A DNA stretch of 64,000 nt from NCBI GenBank assembly GCA_023614405.1, contig CM042688.1, positions 378,125,331 through 378,189,330 of the forward strand, read 5' to 3'. The stretch is from Avena insularis. Its lineage: Eukaryota; Streptophyta; Magnoliopsida; Poales; Poaceae. The stretch's first letter is position 1, and the number at the start of each line of letters is the position of its first letter. The position numbers were made by a program, and so were the translations under genes. Of the stretch, positions 22,021 to 34,451 are shown in pieces. The notes below the pieces were generated by a model. That model searched no databases, had not been told where the DNA came from, and was given only the letters and a program-made list of their open reading frames with translations.

Positions 22021-25000
22021 TTCCTAAACCACATTGATCCACATGAGCACACACACTCCAGTAGATTCTGTGGCGTACTTCTGCCACACTGGTGCAACAT
22101 GCAATGTGGAAGCTCATGTCCTATGTGTTGTTGGTCTCTATGACCATGGTTGTACACATGGATCCACCAGAGTCATTGTATGTGTTCTTTCCCTAAATCA
22201 AATTGTTCCACTAGTGTCATTGCATGTGTTCTTTTCCTAAACTACATTGATCCACATGACCACACACACTCTAGTGGATTATGTGGTGCAACTTCTGCCA
22301 CACTAGTGCAACATGCAATGTGGAAGCTGCTTTCCTAAGTTCTTTTGGTCTCTCTGACCATGGTTTCACACATGGATCCACTATAGTCATTACATGTGCT
22401 CTTTTCCTAAAACCACATTGATCCACTAGTGTCATTTTGGGTGTTCTTTTCCAAAACCACATTGATCCACATGACCACACACACTCCAGTGGATTCTGTG
22501 ACGCAACTTCTGCCACACTAGTGTAAGATGCAATGTGGAAGCTGATATCCAATGTGTTTTTGGTCTCTATGACCATGGTTTTGACAAATGGATCCGCTAG
22601 AGTCATTGCATGTGTTCCTTTTCTAAAACCACAATGATCCACTAGATTCGTTGCATGTGTTCTTTTCCTATACGACATTGATCCACATTACCACACACAC
22701 CATAGTGGATTCCGTGATGCAACTTCTGCCACACTGGTGCAGCATGCAACGTGGAAGCTACTTTCCAATGTGTTTTTGGTCTCTATGACCATGGTTTAAC
22801 ACATGGATCCACTAGTGTCATTGCATGTGTTCTTTTCCTAAACGACATTGATCCACTAGTGTCATTGCATGTGTTCTTTTACAAAACCACATTGATCCAC
22901 ATGATCACACACACTCTAGTGGATTATGTGGTGCAACTTCTGCCACATTGGTGCAACATGCAATGTGGAAGCTGCTTTCCTATGTGTTTTTGGTCTCGGT
23001 GAACATGGTTTGACACATGGATCCACTAGATTCATTGCATGTGTTCTTTTCCCTCAACCACATTGATCCACTAGTGTGATTGCATGTGTTCTTTTCCAAA
23101 ACCACATTGATCCACATGACCACACACACTAAAGTGGATTCTGTAGTGCAACTTCTTCAACACTATCGCAACATGCAATGTGGAAGCTTCTTTCCTATGT
23201 GTTTTTCTTCTTTGTGGCCATGGTTGAACACATGGACCACTAGAGTCATTGCATGTGTTATTTTCGTATTACCATATTGATCCACTAGTGTCATTGCATG
23301 TGTTCTTTCCTTAAACCACATTGATCCACATGACCACACAAACTCCAGTAGATTTTGTGGTGCAACTTCTGCCACGCTGGTGCAACATGCATTGTGGAAG
23401 CTGCTTTCATATGTGTTTTTGGTCTCTATGACCTTGGTTTGACACATGGATCCACTAGATTAATTGCATGTGTTCTTTTTCGTAAACCACATTGATCCAC
23501 TAGTGTCATTACATGTGTTTTTTCGAAAACCACATTGACCCACATGACCACACACACTCTAGTGGATTCTGTGGTGCAACTTTTGCCACACTGGTGCAAC
23601 ATGCAATGTGGAAGCTGCTTTACCATGTGGGTTTGGTCTCTGTGAACATGGTTTGACACATGGATCCACTAGAGTCATTGCATGTGTTGTTTTCACTAAA
23701 CCACATTGATCCACTAGTGTCATCGCATATGTTCTTTTCCAAAACCACATTGATCCGCATGACCACACACACTCAAGTGGATTATGTGGTGCAACTTCTG
23801 CCATGCTGGTGCAACATGCAATGTGGAAGCTGCTTTCCTATGAGTTTTGGTCTCTGTGACCATGGTTTGACACATGGATCCAGTAGAGTCATTGCATGTG
23901 TTCATTTCCCAAAACCACATTGATTCACTAGCGTCATTGCATATGTTCTTTTCCTAAACCACATTGATCCACATGAGCACACACACTCCAGTAGATTCTG
24001 TGGCGCACTTCTGCCACACTGGTGCAACATGCAATGTGGAAGCTCATGTCCTATGTGTTGTTGGTCTCTATGACCATGGTTGTACACATGGATCCACCAG
24101 AGTCATTGTATGTGTTCTTTTCCCTAAATCAAATTGTTCCACTAGTGTCATTGCATGTGTTCTTTTCCTAAACTACATTGATCCACATGACCACACACAC
24201 TCTAGTGGATTATGTGGTGCAACTTCTGCCACACTAGTGCAACATGCAATGTGGAAGCTACTTTCCTAAGTGCTTTTGGTCTCTCTGACCATGGTTTCAC
24301 ACATGGATCCACTATAGTCATTACATGTGCTCTTTTCCTAAAACCACATTGATCCACTAGTGTCATTTTGTGTGTTCTTTTGCAAAACCACATTGATCCA
24401 CATGAGCACACACACTCCAGTGGATTCTGTGACGCAACTTCTGCCACACTAGTGTAAGATGCAGTGTGGAAGCTGATATCCAATGTGTTTTTGGTCTCTA
24501 TGACCATGGTTTTGACAAATGGATCCGCTAGAGTCATTGCATGTGTTCCTTTTCTAAAACCACATTGATCCACTAGATTCATTGCATGTGTTCTTTTCCT
24601 ATACGACATTGATCCACATTACCACACACACCATAGTGGATTCCGTGATGCAACTTCTGCCACACTGGTGTAGAATGCAACGTGGAAGCTACTTTCCAAT
24701 GTGTTTTTGGTCTCTATGACCATGGTTTAACACATGGATCCACTAGTGTCATTGCATGTGTTCTTTTCCTAAACGACATTGATCCACTAGTGTCGTTGCA
24801 TGTGTTCTTTTCCAAAACCACATTGATCCACATGACCACACACACTCTAGTGGATTATGTGGTGCAACTTCTGCCACATTGGTGCAACATGCAATGTGGA
24901 AGCTGCTTTCCTATGTGTTTTTGGTCTCGGTGACCATGGTTTGACACATGGATCCACTAGATTCATTGCATGTGTTCTTTTCCCTAAACCACATTGATCC

Positions 25001-26960
25001 ACTAGTGTCATTGCATGTGTTCTTTTCCAAAACCACATTGATCCACATGACCACACACACTAAAGTGGATTCTGTAGTGCAACTTCTTCAACACTATCGC
25101 AACATGCAATGTGGAAGCTTCTTTCCTATGTGTTTTTCTTCTTTGTGGCCATGGTTGATCACATGGACCACTAGAGTCATTGCATGTGTTATTTTCATAT
25201 TACCATATTGATCCACTAGTGTCATTGCATGTGTTCTTTTCTTAAACCACATTGATCCACATGACCACACAAACTCCAGTAGATTCTGTGGTGCAACTTC
25301 TGCCACGCTGGTGCAACATGCATTGTGGAAGCTGCTTTCATATGTGTTTTTGGTCTCTATGACCATGGTTTGACACATGGATCCACTAGATTAATTGCAT
25401 GTGTTCTTTTCCGTAAACCACATTGATCCACTAGTGTCATTACATGTGTTTTTTCGAAAACCACATTGACCCACATGACCACACACTCTAGTGGATTCTG
25501 GTGCAACTTTGCCACACTGGTGCAACATGCAATGTGGAAGCTGCTTTACCATGTGGGTTTGGTCTCTGTGAACATGGTTTGACACATGGATCCACTAGAG
25601 TCATTGCATGTGTTGTTTTCACTAAACCACATTGATCCACTAGTGTCATCGCATATGTTCTTTTCCAAAACCACATTGATCCGCATGACCACACACACTC
25701 AAGTGGATTATGTGGTGCAACTTCTGCCACGCTGGTGCAACATGCAATGTGGAAGCTGCTTTCCTATGAGTTTTGGTCTGTGTGACCATGGTTTGACACA
25801 TGGATCCAGTAGAGTCATTGCATGTGTTCATTTCCCAAAACCACATTGATTCACTAGCGTCATTGCATGTGTTCTTTTCCTAAACCACATTGATCCACAT
25901 GAGCACACACACTCCAGTAGATTCTGTGGCGCACTTCTGCCACACTGGTGCAACATGCAATGTGGAAGCTCATGTCCTATGTGTTGTTGGTCTCTATGAC
26001 CATGGTTGTACACATGGATCCACCAGAGTCATTGTATGTGTTCTTTTCCCTAAATCAAATTGTTCCACTAGTGTCATTGCATGTGTTCTTTTCCTAAACT
26101 ACATTGATCCACATGACCACACACACTCTAGTGGATTATGTGGTGCAACTTCTGCCACACTAGTGCAACATGCAATGTGGAAGCTACTTTCCTAAGTGCT
26201 TTTGGTCTCTCTGACCATGGTTTCACACATGGATCCACTATAGTCATTACATGTGCTCTTTTCCTAAAACCACATTGATCCACTAGTGTCATTTTGTGTG
26301 TTCTTTTGCAAAACCACATTGATCCACATGACCACACACACTCCAGTGGATTCTGTGACGCAACTTCTGCCACACTAGTGTAAGATGCAATGTGGAAGCT
26401 GATATCCAATGTGTATTTGGTCTCTATGACCATGGTTTTGACAAATGGATCCGCTAGAGTCATTGCATGTGTTCCTTTTCTAAAACCACATTGATCCACT
26501 AGATTCATTGCATGTGTTCTTTTCCTATACGACATTGATCCACATTACCACACACACCATAGTGGATTCCGTGATGCAACTTCTGCCACACTGGTGTAGA
26601 ATGCAACGTGGAAGCTACTTTCCAATGTGTTTTTGGTCTCTATGACCATGGTTTAACACATGGATCCACTAGTGTCATTGCATGTGTTCTTTTCCTAAAC
26701 GACATTGATCCACTAGTGTCGTTGCATGTGTTCTTTTCCAAAACCACATTGATCCACATGACCACACACACTCTAGTGGATTATGTGGTGCAACTTCTGC
26801 CACATTGGTGCAACATGCAATGTGGAAGCTGCTTTCCTATGTGTTTTTGGTCTCGGTGACCATGGTTTGACACATGGATCCACTAGATTCATTGCATGTG
26901 TTCTTTTCCCTAAACCACATTGATCCACTAGTGTCATTGCATGTGTTCTTTACCAAAACC
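22021..26960. repeat. Nine-monomer higher-order repeat: copies at 22021, 23951 and 25877 (third partial)
   Basis: The landmark TTCCTAAACCACATTGATCC followed by ACATGAGCAC starts each copy. Offsets are 1930 bp (copy 1 to 2) and 1926 bp (2 to 3), nine times 214. Marker variants recur in the same order: GTTGTTGGTCTCTATGACC, GTTTTGACAAATGGATCCGC and CAACACTATCGCAAC. Copies 2 and 3 differ at only a few positions and look most recently duplicated. The third copy stops after about five monomers. Confidence 0.92.
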
Positions 26961-27645
26961 ACATTGATCCACATGAGAATACACACTCTAGTGGATTCTG
27001 TGGTGCAACTTCTGCCATGCTAGTGCAACATGAAGTGTGGAAGCTTCTTTCCTATGTCTTTTTAGTCTCTATGACCAAGGTTTGACACGTGGATCAACTA
27101 GAGTCATTGCATATGTTCTTTTCCCTAACGCACATTGATTCGCTACTGTCATTGCATGTGTTCTTTTCCTAAACCACATTGATCCACATGACCACACACA
27201 CTCTAGAGGATTATGTGGTGCAACTTCTGCCACGGTGGTGCCACACGCTATGTCAAAGCTGCTTTCCTATGTGTTTTTGGTCTTTGTGACCATGGTTTGA
27301 CACATGGATCCACTAGAGTCATTGCATGTGTTATTTTCCCTAAACCACATTGATCCACTACTGTCATTACATGTGTTCTTTTCCAAAACCACATTGATCC
27401 ACATGATCACATACACTCTAGTGGATTCTCTGGTGCTACTTCTGCCACGCTGGTGCAACATGCAATGTGGAAGCTGCTTTCCTGTGTGTTTTTGGTCTCT
27501 GTGACCATGGTTTGACATATGGATCCACTAGAGTCATTGCATGTGTTCTTTTTCCCTAAACCACATTGATCCACTAGTGTCATTGCTTGTGTTCTTATCC
27601 AAAACCACATTGATCTGCATGACCACACACACTCTAGTGGATTCT

Positions 27646-27650
27646 GTGGT
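27646..27650. repeat. Target-site duplication of element B', left (GTGGT)
   Basis: GTGGT precedes the LTR at 27651 and matches the GTGGT at 49372-49376, not the CATCC after the inner LTR at 40341. It ties the first and last LTRs of this region into one element. Confidence 0.9.
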
Positions 27651-28171
27651 TGTTGGGGATATACTTTCCGGGTATCCTCACAGTTCCTCACTGACCAGGG
27701 TTGCCGACTTTGGGTTAGAGCTTTGCTTCACGGGCGGCCCAGTCAGGGAGAAGAGACGGAGTCCAGTCCGGATACGGGAAGGCCCAGAAGACTTACCGAC
27801 ATAGGCCCATAGTGTTACTTGTAGTTCAAGATGTACTCTGTAACCGACTCTTAGTCGTAGCCGGATAGATATCTCCTGTAAACCCTAGGCAGGGTATCTT
27901 TATAAGCCATCCTAGGGAGAACCTTTAGGGCAACTAATACCAGACAATAGTCTACAACCTCAACTAACACAAGCGAAACCCTTGTAACCCATATTCCGGC
28001 TCTGTCGTATTACTGGATTGCTAGCAGGAGTAGAATCCATCCAAAGCCGGCGGATTCGAACCTGGGTAAACTTGTGTGCTCACCATCCTGGAACACGGTA
28101 CGTCTCACACCCCTCTCTTCCACACGCCTCGACGACCCCCTCGTGGCGTAGTTATCATCAATCCGATGACA
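27651..28171 (+). repeat. B' 5' LTR (old subfamily)
   Basis: 521 bp, TGTTGGGGATATACTTTC to AATCCGATGACA. It shares with the last LTR (48852) the variants AGAAGAGACGGAGTCCAGTCC, CCCATAGTGTTACTT, GAACCTTTAGGGCAACTA and CAATAGTCTACAACC. The other LTRs here read CCAATACTTTAGACCC or a close form instead. Confidence 0.93.
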
Positions 28172-28174
28172 AGT

Positions 28175-28191
28175 TGGCGCCCACCGTGGGG
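28175..28191 (+). other. B' primer-binding site (tRNA-Lys)
   Basis: TGGCGCCCACCGTGGGG, 17 of 17 bases complementary to the 3' end of plant tRNA-Lys(CUU), three bases after the LTR. Confidence 0.88.
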
Positions 28192-28192
28192 C

Positions 28193-28635
28193 AAGTGAGC
28201 TTCGGATCTACGTTCCGAGCGAAATCTGCAAGAATCGGAATCGGCGAGACTATCACCGTCAGTCGCATCCTCTATGCTAGCGACGTCCCTCTCATCGTCC
28301 TAGACGAGACTTGGATTCCGGCTAGGGAAGCCATGACCACATACACCATCATGTCCTTCGGTGAGATTGATGTTTACATCGGTTTCGCTGAACCTGCCCC
28401 ACCTACCCCAGTGGTGATGATAGAGGCAGAAGAATTTTTTGGGTCCCCTTTGTCCGCGGAGGCGGCAGAGTTCCGGATCTCAGAAAACCCTAATTCCACC
28501 CAGCCCGCACCAGTGGCGTAGATAGTGGAGCAAGGTAAACCTGAGGCAGATCTTGTGGTGCATGTCGAATCTGGAGTGGATCTCCCTAGCGAGTACAAAT
28601 CCCAGATCGATCCACCTACAGAGGTCGAAATCTAG
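28193..28635 (+). pseudogene. B' N-terminal ORF upstream of gag
   Basis: Homologue of the A N-terminal ORF (GQVSFGSTFRAKS, RILYASDVPLIVLDETW, EIDVYIGFAEP). The frame is open back into the LTR in this copy. It has an internal TAG at 28519 and another TAG at 28633, and the same frame then continues without interruption into gag (ATG at 28681, 48 bases later). The sequence is more diverged from A than C is, in keeping with the older LTR subfamily. Product unknown. Confidence 0.6.
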
Positions 28636-28680
28636 GAAGAGCAAGAAGATAACTCTGGTTCCAGCTCTAATGACGCTGGG

Positions 28681-29727
28681 ATGGACATGCCCTTCCTGAG
28701 ATACACATTAAGACGCATGATAATGCAAAACTCAGGTGTAGACGCAATCCTTGAGACCATCAAGCGTTTCGACGAAGCCTACTATGAAGACCGCAGTTAT
28801 CTCAGGAGGAGCACATCGCACTTTGTCGGATATGTGGGATCCGGATCCGGCTCCGCCGATGTTGGAGACAACACCGAATCTTTGCTGGAGGCTATCGGAA
28901 CAAGCGTTGAATTACCGGCATCTTTGGATAACTCCATGACGTCGGCAGATTTCCAGAAGTTCTCCGCAGAATATGAAGAGGAGATTAACTCCATGGCTGC
29001 TGCAGAAGGAGAAGACATGGACGAAGGATCCAGAGAAAACTCTCCCAAAGCACAGGACAACATGGATCTTGGAGATGATCCCGAGAACCAAATGGCCGAA
29101 AGTACCGATCAAAGTTTGACTCCGGGAAAGGGGCCAAAGCCGTCTTTGGATGAAGGATCCGGGGAACACTCTCCCAAAATGCAGGATGACATGGACGTCG
29201 AAGATAATCCCGAAGTCCAAATTTCCGAAAGTACCGATCAGAGCTTGACTTCGGGAAATGGACCCAAAGCCGTCTTTGCTACCGGCGCTGCCAAGAAGGC
29301 AAAGAAGAAGAACAAGAAAAACAAGACCCCGGCAAAACACCCTCTAAAAGAGGAGGTGATTGCTGAGGAATACGAAGAAGACTCGGATGGAGCACTTATC
29401 CCAAACAAGCTGAAAAAAGAAGCATCGGTGGATGGAAGGGCCCAGGCCCTCGAAGCGCGTAAACTCACTGAAGGTGCGTGTAAACTCATCGATGCCGCAT
29501 TAACCACACCTATCCCTACAGTTGCAGAACTTACTATAGATGAGCTGGATGAAAGGGCCCAGGCCCTCGAAGCGCGTCATCAACAACTCCTTGATGAAGC
29601 CAAAAACATCGAGGTGGAGAAGAAACGCATGTCGAACAAGGAGTACATGTCTCGCGCATCGAGAAGACGAAGGCGTCACATAGATGACAATCAATTCCCG
29701 TGTCCGTGCCGTGCGTTTTGGAGATGA
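28681..29727 (+). pseudogene. Chimeric gag N-terminal region (B' joined to X)
   Basis: 348 open codons. Up to about 29148 the sequence is the diverged, old type (for example GSRENSPKAQDNMDLGDD). At 29149 the reading steps back and repeats the same acidic motif in the young type found in A and C (GSGEHSPKMQDDMDVEDNPEV), then continues as young type through the Lys-rich tract and coiled-coil end. This is the join between two elements. At 29436-29460 a 25-bp copy of 29553-29577 has replaced eight or so bases, in frame. The ORF shifts at 29684-29727. Confidence 0.78.
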
Positions 29728-31310
29728 GATGGGGAAGCCACGGAAAGATAGCAACGGAGATTGGGTATACCCAACACCAGTACAAAATACCGTGGCAGCC
29801 CGAGAAATTCTATCGGCTAATCCAGGACCAGAGGAGATCCGTTTGGGTATCAAGCTACTCAACAAGGGACTGGAGCAGCAAAAGGTCGCCCTGTCCGGAA
29901 GTCAAAAACTGGTCTCAGATGCTGACCAATGTCGCACGGATCTGGCATGGGCTGGCGTAAGACCCCATTACACTCCGGAGCAGTATTATCGCCCCGAACG
30001 ACGGGAAAACAATTATTCGAGAACTGGATCTTCAAGACAGCATCACAAAACCACACGCGGTTGGGGCAATGTCGCACCAGCGGCCGAGAAAGACGCCATC
30101 GCTGCCCTGAATCCGACGAGTCCTTCCCGAGAAGAATCTAAGGATCGAAGGGGAGAAGATAAAGAGAAACGTCGGGAGGAGGATCGTCAGAAAATGCCGC
30201 CTCCTAGACATGAGAAGCATCCGGCTGAGCCTCACTATGGTGGGAACGACGGACGAAGGAACGACAAAAACCATGCAGGTACAGACCCTGCCCGGAATCA
30301 GATCAGCCGGAAACTACCCCGCTGCACCACCCTCTCCACCACACAGTTATCACAATGGCCCCCACGGAGGTCAGGGAGGACATGGCGGAGGAGGTGGTGG
30401 CAGAAGCCGAAGTCCGGCTCCAAGGCACCACAGCCACAGCTGGCATTCGGGACGATCCCTATCCCCGAACAACACAAGGCATAGGATCAACTCCAACATA
30501 GAGGCTCGGCGCTACGAAAACGATGACGTGTACATGGGCCCAAAGTGCTTCGGACCATGCATTAGAGCTACAAAGTTCCCTGATGGATTTGCTATCTCAA
30601 GACATATTCAAGCCTACGACGGCATTGCTCGGCTAGACACCTGGTTACAGGATTTCTTCTAGGCTTGTTGCATCGCCAAAGGCGGAAACAGCCTGGTCGC
30701 AACCCGATATCTCCCACTCATGCTGAGGAATACGGCACGATCATGGCTCAATTAGCTTCTGGCGAACACCATCCACAACTGGTATGATTTACAAAGTGCG
30801 TTCTTTCAGAATTTCGAAGGCACATATCGGAGGCCCTGTACGGTTGGAGACCTACAGCGTAGCACCCAGAAAGCCGGAGAAACTTGCTAGGATTACCCCG
30901 GACGATGGATTGACACTAAGAACTCCTGTGAAGGAGTAAACGATCAAACTGCGATTGAAGCTTTCATCGCAGGTCTCCCAATTGGCTTACTGCGCCATCG
31001 CTTGAAGTGTGACAAGGTTACTGATCTGGGAGAAATGATACAAACAGCGAGCAAGTATGCAGATGCTGACGATGATGCAGAGGGATTACTCAATGCCCTG
31101 GCTATGCCTCAGTCAGAAAAACAACCAAAGCAACAAGCTCAGAAGCGCAAAAATACATTGGAAGAAAAACACAATGCGGAGACAGCGGTAGTCACTACTG
31201 TTTCCGGGTCTGGAGGACGAGGAGGACGTGGCGGAGGCCACGGGCGTGGCCGTGGGACATCAAGGGTCCAAGGTAGAGGAGAACAACAACCAGGCAAAAC
31301 CTACACTTAG
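29684..31310 (+). pseudogene. Element X gag linker and core
   Basis: Linker from 29684 (KLLNKGLEQQKVALSG, KDRRGEDKEKRREEDRQ). The core follows from about 30500: GPKCFGPCIRATKFPDGFA, HIQAYDGIARLDTWLQDFF, then TAG at 30661 where A has Gln. Further stops hit SWLN...L and ETC/RDY (CGG in A, TAG here at 30889). 31002-31310 carries the Lys/Gln linker and RGG-like tract. SWAD of A reads T-stop-AD near 31309. Confidence 0.8.
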
Positions 31311-31334
31311 GCCGACATAACCAATAACCCATGT

Positions 31335-32204
31335 GTGCATCATTTGGACGCCAATGGGGGCTCATCCCACACCAACGCTGAATGTCGTTTTAACGACGAC
31401 ATCAAGAGAGATGATACCGCGGGCTACAAAGCCAAGCAGAAGAAGGGAAAGAAAAATCCCGAAAAAGACAAGGAGTCCAAGGAAGATTCCGACATGGAGG
31501 AAGCCGACGCTTCAAATCCCAAGTCGGAAGGGAAGAAAACATTTCCCACCAAGAAAGACACTTACGTCACTTTCCTCGGATCTCAACCAGCAAAGGTCAA
31601 GAAAGCAGTTCTACATGAGCTCAACACAACAGTTCCAGCTATCCCTCAGTATCTGGACTGGTCGGAAGTAGCAATAATGTTTGACCGTGCTGATCATCCG
31701 CCTAAGCTACATAGGCGAGGAAAATACGCCTTAATCGTTAATCCACTTATTGATGGTTATGGTTTCTCCAAGACCCTCATGGACGGTGGTAGCAGCATCA
31801 ATATTCTCTATGTCGAAACACTACGTCGGATGAAGATCTCGGTAACACAGCTGAGCCACAGCTCTGTGATCTTTCACGGAGTTGTCCCAGGAAGACAGGC
31901 TAATTCCCTGGGAGAGATCACTTTGGATGTTACTTTCGGAACACCAAAGAATTATCGGACAGAGGCACTTTCCTTCGAAGTGGTCCCGTTCAAGAGCTCA
32001 TACCATGCTATATTCAGACGTCCGGCTTACTGGGCTTTTATGGCTCGTCCGTGTTACATTTACAATATGATGAAAGTTCCAGGTCCCAACGGCGTAATCA
32101 CCTTCAGGGGAGACCTGAAGAAGGCGCGAGAATGCGAGGATGGAAATGCCTTCTTGCAAGCCGTACGCACGCCTAGGAGTACCAGGAGATCAAGAAGAGC
32201 ATAG
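31335..32204 (+). pseudogene. Element X zinc knuckle end and aspartic protease
   Basis: 289 open codons. It starts with the end of the Cys/His knuckle (HHLDANGGSSHTNAECRF), a Lys-rich linker (KQKKGKKNPEKDKESKED), then the protease with LMDGGSSINILY, TFGTPKNYR and YHAIFRRP, where A has FGRP. In X, gag end and protease are one frame, showing that gag and protease are fused in this family. The frame is lost after KKARECEDGNA. Confidence 0.83.
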
Positions 32205-32390
32205 ATCCGTCCGAGATGCCTGCGACGAAGAAGGAGGTGACAAAGCCAAATCCAGAGTTCAAGGCATCAGAAGAGACGAAGACGGCACCGTTGAAGGATG
32301 ACGACCCCTCCAAGGTGACCCAGATAGGCGTAGGCCTAAGTAGCGCATAGGAAAGCACGCTCGTCAAGTTCCTGCAAGCAAATCAAGATA

Positions 32391-33330
32391 TCTTCGCATG
32401 GCAGCCATCTGACATGACCAGAGTACCTAGGGAACTTGCCGAGCACTCTCTAAATGTAAACCCGAATGCTAAACCCATCAAACAGTCCTTATGACGGTTT
32501 GGTGATGAAAAGTGTAAGGCAATAACTAAGGAACTAGCGCAGCTTGAGTTAGCCGGATTCATAGAAGAGGTCATCCATACTGATTGGTCGGCCAACCCTG
32601 TAATGGTCCCTAAAAAGGACACCACTGATTTAAGGATGTGTGTTGATTATACTGCCTTGAACAAGGCTTGTCCAAAAGATCCGTTTGCTCTGCCTAGAAT
32701 TGATCAAGTTATCGATTCTACGGCAGGCTCGGAACTCCTCTGTTTTCTCGACGCATATTCCGGTTATCACCAAATACAGATGAAGGAATCTGACAAAGTC
32801 AAGACTTCATTCATAACCCCCTTCGGAACCTTCTGTTTTGTTACAATGCCCTTTGGGCTGAAGAACGCAGGAGCTACGTGCAACAGCGATGCAGCGTTGC
32901 CTCCGACCAACTCGGACGCAATGTACATGCATACGTGGATGATATCGCGGTCATGTCCAAAAAGAAGGAAACATTGATTTCCGACTTGGAGGAGGCGTTA
33001 GCCAATCTCATAAATACAACATCATGCTTAACCCGAAGAAATGCTTCTTTGGAATACCAGCCGGAAAATTGTTAGGTTTCATCGTGTCTCAAAGAGGCAC
33101 AGAGGTGAACCGCGACAAGATCAAGGCTATTCTCAATATTTCCAGGTCAACTTGCCTGAAGGACGTACAAAGATTAACTGGTTGTATTGCTGCGGTCAGT
33201 CGATTTGTAAGCCGGCTTGGTGAAAGAGCCTCACCATTATATAAACTCCTGAAGAAGACCAAAGATTTTGTCTAGACTGACGAAGCTGAAGCTGCACTAC
33301 AAGACCTGAAGAAAGTAGTCTCATCTGCTC
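32391..33330 (+). pseudogene. Element X reverse transcriptase
   Basis: Pieces in several frames: NPVMVPKKDTTDLRMC and LNKACPKDPFALPRIDQVI (32603-32977), LDAYSGYHQI, FVTMPFGLKNAGAT, then a frameshift near 32880, YVDDIAVM (about 32933), another shift near 33020, and NPKKCFFGIPAGK to FVSRLGERA (33024-33275). An upstream CGA of A is TGA here (32490) and a TGG is TAG (33274). The motifs match A closely. Confidence 0.85.
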
Positions 33331-33362
33331 CTATCCTTGCAGCACCAGAACCTCAGGAACCG

Positions 33363-34364
33363 ATGTTGCTTTATATTGCTGCGACAAATAAGGTCGTTAG
33401 TATCATCATGGTGGTGGAGAGACCAGAGGAAAATCAGGAACACCTGGTGCAGCGTCCGACTTACGGTGTTTTCCTAGCATCTCGTAAGTTACGACACTAT
33501 TTTCAGGAGCATCCAATTACCGTGGTGAGCAAAGCTCCCATGAGAGACATAATCAACAACAGCGACGCCACAGGACGTGTCGCCAAATGGGGCATAGAGC
33601 TCTCAGCTTTCGATATTGAGTATAAACCTCGGACAATAATCAAACCCCAGATCCTTGCTGACTTTGTCGCTGATTGGATAGAGACGAAGGAGAACATGGT
33701 CCTCCCTGAGTCAGAATACTGGACCCTCTTTTTTGATGGGTCTAAGGCTCGAGGGGGCTCGGGGGCTGGCGTGGTGCTCAAATCACCCCAAGGAGATAAA
33801 CTATTATACGTGTTGCAGATCCACTTCACAGCAACAAACAATATTGCCGAGTATGAAGCACTGCTGCACGGAATCTGGATTGCCAAGGATATTGGCATCC
33901 GACGTTTGATGTGTTACGGAGATTCAGATCTTGTTGCTCATCAAGTCTCGGATATTTGTAATGCAAATAAGCACATGGCAGCATATAAAGCTGTCGTGGA
34001 TGATCTATCTAAATCGTTCGAAGGGTTTGAAGTTCAACACATCCCTCGAGCAGAAAATGAGGAAGCAGATGCACTATCTCGAATAGGCTCTGCGCGGAAA
34101 GAGGTCCCGGATGGCGCTTTTTTAGAGCACCTCAAAGTTCCCTCGATAAAGGGAGTAGATGAGGAATATCCGACCAAATCCGACTCACCTTTAATAGCAG
34201 TTCTGGCTGTAATTCCAAGCTGGACTCAACCCTACCTTGATTACTTGGTAGATGGCAAATTACCCGAAGATGAGGTGCTGAGCCGGCAGATTATCCGACG
34301 AGCAAAAGCCTATACTATTGTTAGAGGTGAGCTCCATAAACGGAGTGTTTCTGGGGTTTTTTAG
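33363..34364 (+). pseudogene. Element X RNase H and second archaeal-type RNase H
   Basis: 333 open codons, the best-kept copy of this part. The first RNase H is shortened (a stretch equivalent to YFVSEVLTESKQRYPHFQKLA of A is missing after VQRPTY). The link WGIELSAFDIEYKPRT follows, then the complete archaeal-type domain: LFFDGSKARGGSGAG, NNIAEYEALLHGI, GDSDLVAHQVS and HIPRAENEEADALSR. It ends at the start of the integrase zinc-binding region. Confidence 0.87.
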
Positions 34365-34451
34365 CGCTGTGTATCTCCGGAAGAAGGAGTGGAGATCTTA
34401 AGATAAATCCACGAAGGCGAGTGTGGTCACCACGCTGCAGCAAAATCTTTA

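Larger units (their letters stand above)
21746..27650. repeat. ~214-bp satellite array, block II, with nine-monomer higher-order repeat
   Basis: Continuation of block I after element A; variant monomers such as the one with CAACTTCTTCAACACTATCGCAACATG occur in both blocks. Nearly all of 22021-26960 is organised into a 1926-1930-bp higher-order unit. Past about 26960 monomers are of other variants (for example ATGAGAATACACACTC). The array ends at GGATTCTGTGGT where element B' begins. Confidence 0.95.

Noticed and set aside
22021..26960. CRISPR-like array
   Set aside because: Repeats are long, contiguous and plant-satellite-like, with no short repeats separated by unique spacers; the context is eukaryotic.
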